The notes beneath the pieces are model-generated. The model had not been told where the DNA came from. It searched no databases and was given only the letters and a program-made list of their open reading frames with translations. A stretch of DNA of 64,000 bases from an uncultured Bacteroidales bacterium (GTDB lineage Bacteria; Bacteroidota; Bacteroidia; Bacteroidales; FEN-979): contig CAIMWF010000084.1 of NCBI GenBank assembly GCA_903845055.1, forward strand, positions 20,329-84,328, in the 5' to 3' direction. Below are positions 62,300 to 64,000 of the stretch, in pieces (position 1 is the first letter of the stretch; every line of letters begins with the position of its first letter). The position numbers were made by a program, and so were the translations under genes.

Positions 62300-63022
62300 A
62301 TGATCCTCAGGACTGAAAAAATTGTTAAAAAATACAGGAAGCGAACAGTTGTCAATGAAGTCTCAATTGAACTGAACCAGGGCGAAATCGTCGGGCTGCT
62401 TGGCCCCAACGGCGCCGGGAAAACCACCTCCTTTTACATCATTGTGGGACTGATCAAACCCTTTGCCGGCCAGGTATTTCTCGATGACCTGAATATCACA
62501 AAGGAGCCGATGTATAAAAGGGCCCAGCGGGGAATCAGTTATCTTCCGCAGGAGGCATCGATCTTCCGCACCCTGAGCGTGGAAGACAATATTAAAGCCA
62601 TCCTTGAATTTACGGACATTTCGAAGGAGAAGCAGCGTGAGCGGCTCGAAACCCTGCTCGATGAATTCGGGCTGCAACACGTCCGCAAGAGTCACGGGAT
62701 CACCCTGTCGGGCGGCGAGCGCCGCAGATGTGAAATTGCACGGTCTCTTGCAGTGGATCCCAAATTCATCCTCCTTGACGAGCCCTTTGCCGGCATCGAC
62801 CCCATCGCGGTTGAAGATATCCAGCTGATCGTCAGGAAACTTAAAGACAAGAATATAGGCGTGCTGATCACCGACCACAATGTTCATGAAACCCTTTCCA
62901 TCACCGATCGTTCATACCTGCTTTTCGAAGGGTCCATCCTCAGGGCAGGCACCGGCAAAGAACTGGCCGACGATCCTCATGTCAGGAAAGTCTACCTCGG
63001 ACAGAATTTCGAATTGAGATGA
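62300..63022 (+). CDS. lptB: LPS export ABC transporter ATP-binding protein LptB
   Basis: 240 residues from the ATG at 62300 ([17 protein letters not shown]). Walker [11 protein letters not shown]-loop in [17 protein letters not shown], signature [16 protein letters not shown], Walker [21 protein letters not shown], and the LptB-typical [19 protein letters not shown]. It powers LptFG (an LptF/G-type permease lies at 29082). Convergent with pssA; only 19 bases separate their stops. Confidence 0.95.
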   Translation: MILRTEKIVKKYRKRTVVNEVSIELNQGEIVGLLGPNGAGKTTSFYIIVGLIKPFAGQVFLDDLNITKEPMYKRAQRGISYLPQEASIFRTLSVEDNIKAILEFTDISKEKQRERLETLLDEFGLQHVRKSHGITLSGGERRRCEIARSLAVDPKFILLDEPFAGIDPIAVEDIQLIVRKLKDKNIGVLITDHNVHETLSITDRSYLLFEGSILRAGTGKELADDPHVRKVYLGQNFELR

Positions 63023-63041
63023 TCCCCGCAGGGAGTTGCCG

Positions 63042-63785
63042 CTATTCTGTAATGTAGTTCTGGAAAAAGATCGACAGCAACACATACAGTATGATGATCA
63101 TCGGGATCGCGCTCAGGCTGAAGAGTAAAAAGAGCAGGATGGAGCAAATCAGCAGAACAAAGCGCAGTTCATTGCCCTTCCACCCCATGGATTTAAACTT
63201 CATCGAAAAAATCCGGAAATCAGAGATCAAAAGATAAGAGAAAAACACCACAAGGAGGGTGAGAATGCGCGTGTTTCCGAAAAAGGAGATCAGGAAATCA
63301 ACGTGGACCAGGCTGAAAATTCCCGGCTGAACATAGAGTACCAGCGGAACCGAGGCAAAAAATAGGGCGATGGCCGGGGTCGGCATCCCGATGAAGTTGA
63401 CCTCCTGCCGCAGGTCGATGTTGAATTTAGCCAGCCGGAGTGCCGAACAAACCGGGATCAGCATGGCGAAATAAGGTGCGATGTGCATTCGCTCCAGCAG
63501 ATTGCAGCTTCCGGCACAATGGACTGAAAGCATCATGAAGATCATGATGCCGGGGGCCACCCCGAATGAAACCATATCGGCAAGCGAGTCCAGTTGTTTA
63601 CCAAGTTCCGAATAGGCCTTCAGGATTCTCGCCGCGTTGCCGTCGAGAAAATCGAATACCGCAGCGAGGAAGATCAGGGACGCCGCCACTGGGTATTTCC
63701 CTTCAAAGGTCATGGTGATCGAAACCAACCCGCTCAGCAGGTTCATGACCGTAAGGGTGTTTGGAATATGCTGCCTGATGTTCAT
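63042..63785 (-). CDS. pssA: CDP-diacylglycerol--serine O-phosphatidyltransferase
   Basis: 247 residues from the ATG at 63785 (MNIRQHIPNTLTVMNLLSG). The CDP-alcohol phosphotransferase motif is complete: Asp45, Asp48-Gly, Ala-Arg, Gly62, Asp66 and Asp70. Several transmembrane helices follow. It makes phosphatidylserine, the precursor of phosphatidylethanolamine. A -7 box at 63802-63809 lies 17 bases upstream. Confidence 0.95.
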   Translation of the reverse strand: MNIRQHIPNTLTVMNLLSGLVSITMTFEGKYPVAASLIFLAAVFDFLDGNAARILKAYSELGKQLDSLADMVSFGVAPGIMIFMMLSVHCAGSCNLLERMHIAPYFAMLIPVCSALRLAKFNIDLRQEVNFIGMPTPAIALFFASVPLVLYVQPGIFSLVHVDFLISFFGNTRILTLLVVFFSYLLISDFRIFSMKFKSMGWKGNELRFVLLICSILLFLLFSLSAIPMIIILYVLLSIFFQNYITE

Positions 63786-63801
63786 CTGTTCACGTTTCCT
63801 G

Positions 63802-63809
63802 CAAAAATA
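63802..63809 (-). promoter_or_regulatory. -7 promoter box for pssA
   Basis: TATTTTTG on the minus strand, exact TAnnTTTG match, 17 bases before the ATG. Confidence 0.5.
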
Positions 63810-63927
63810 CCTAATATTTGCAACAATATACAATCATGCTCATGAATATCCTCTGACGATCTTTATATAATTTCACCCCGGAAAATTTTCAATCCACCTA
63901 AATTTAACGGTTCAAACCAAAGCCCGA

Positions 63928-64000
63928 ATGGAGCAACCCATTACACAGGCATCCCTGGATGTAGCTGATTTGCAAACCAACTTTTTTCAATTCGGACAAG
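63928..64000 (+). CDS. Start of an unidentified gene, cut by the window edge
   Basis: An ATG at 63928 opens a frame of 24 complete codons to the edge, beginning MEQPITQASLDVADLQ and continuing NFFQFGQ. No signal peptide or motif is visible in this short stretch, and I cannot name it. It is divergent from pssA; the intergenic TATATAATTTC near 63863 is a weak promoter candidate. Confidence 0.5.
   Translation, partial: MEQPITQASLDVADLQTNFFQFGQ

Overview
The window looks like a chromosomal segment of an uncultured Bacteroidota, probably order Bacteroidales. Evidence: Por/T9SS C-terminal sorting domains on secreted proteins, a SusC/SusD pair, carboxypeptidase-regulatory-like N-termini on TonB receptors, DUF5686 and DUF4296 proteins, a bacterial serine palmitoyltransferase, and many start sites preceded by the Bacteroidota -7 box TAnnTTTG. 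No rRNA, tRNA, insertion sequence, phage gene or CRISPR array was seen. Coding density is high; no gene-free stretch exceeds about 300 bases (the longest is the SusC leader, about 285). This is mostly core genome, not an island.

Layout. 1-10590, mostly minus: GtrA fragment, M28 peptidase, mnmA, C69 peptidase, SDR, a large BNR/discoidin T9SS protein, arginine deiminase. 10757-17439: an ABC exporter, ornithine aminotransferase, a small T9SS protein and a TonB receptor whose leader folds as a four-way junction. 17440-21757: UbiD decarboxylase and the cytochrome c maturation genes ccmB-C-D-E. 21808-27724: three paralogous T9SS-secreted BNR-type proteins, at least two of them very similar. 27761-39477: GNAT protein, LptF/G permease, two glycosyltransferases, EttA, WbuC-like cupin, HisS, an aromatic amino acid ammonia-lyase, and two small membrane proteins. 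39763-44584: SusC/SusD. 44666-51456: a sphingolipid (ceramide) locus followed upstream by indolepyruvate oxidoreductase. 51545-64000: TonB receptor, DeoC, lipoproteins, OmpH-like protein, RecQ, KdsD, DUF5686 protein, LptB, PssA, and the start of an unidentified gene.

Functional themes: envelope building (LptB, LptF/G, KdsD, glycosyltransferases, OmpH, PssA, ceramide synthesis), amino-acid catabolism (ArcA/RocD, HutH-like, IorAB), c-type cytochrome maturation and T9SS secretion.

Most interesting signals: (1) a leader RNA-like structure before the TonB receptor at 14883-17282, matching no riboswitch I can recognise; (2) a class of intergenic word arrays, made of 7-9 nt degenerate units, with the same vocabularies recurring at distant loci in either orientation; (3) a compact ceramide locus in which two GNAT proteins flank a CerR-like reductase; (4) an ammonia-lyase with Cys in place of the Ser that forms the MIO cofactor; (5) an MnmA lacking the second catalytic Cys; (6) a CcmE of the Cys-type (CxxxY). 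Frames were chosen by eye from the sequence; no database search was run.
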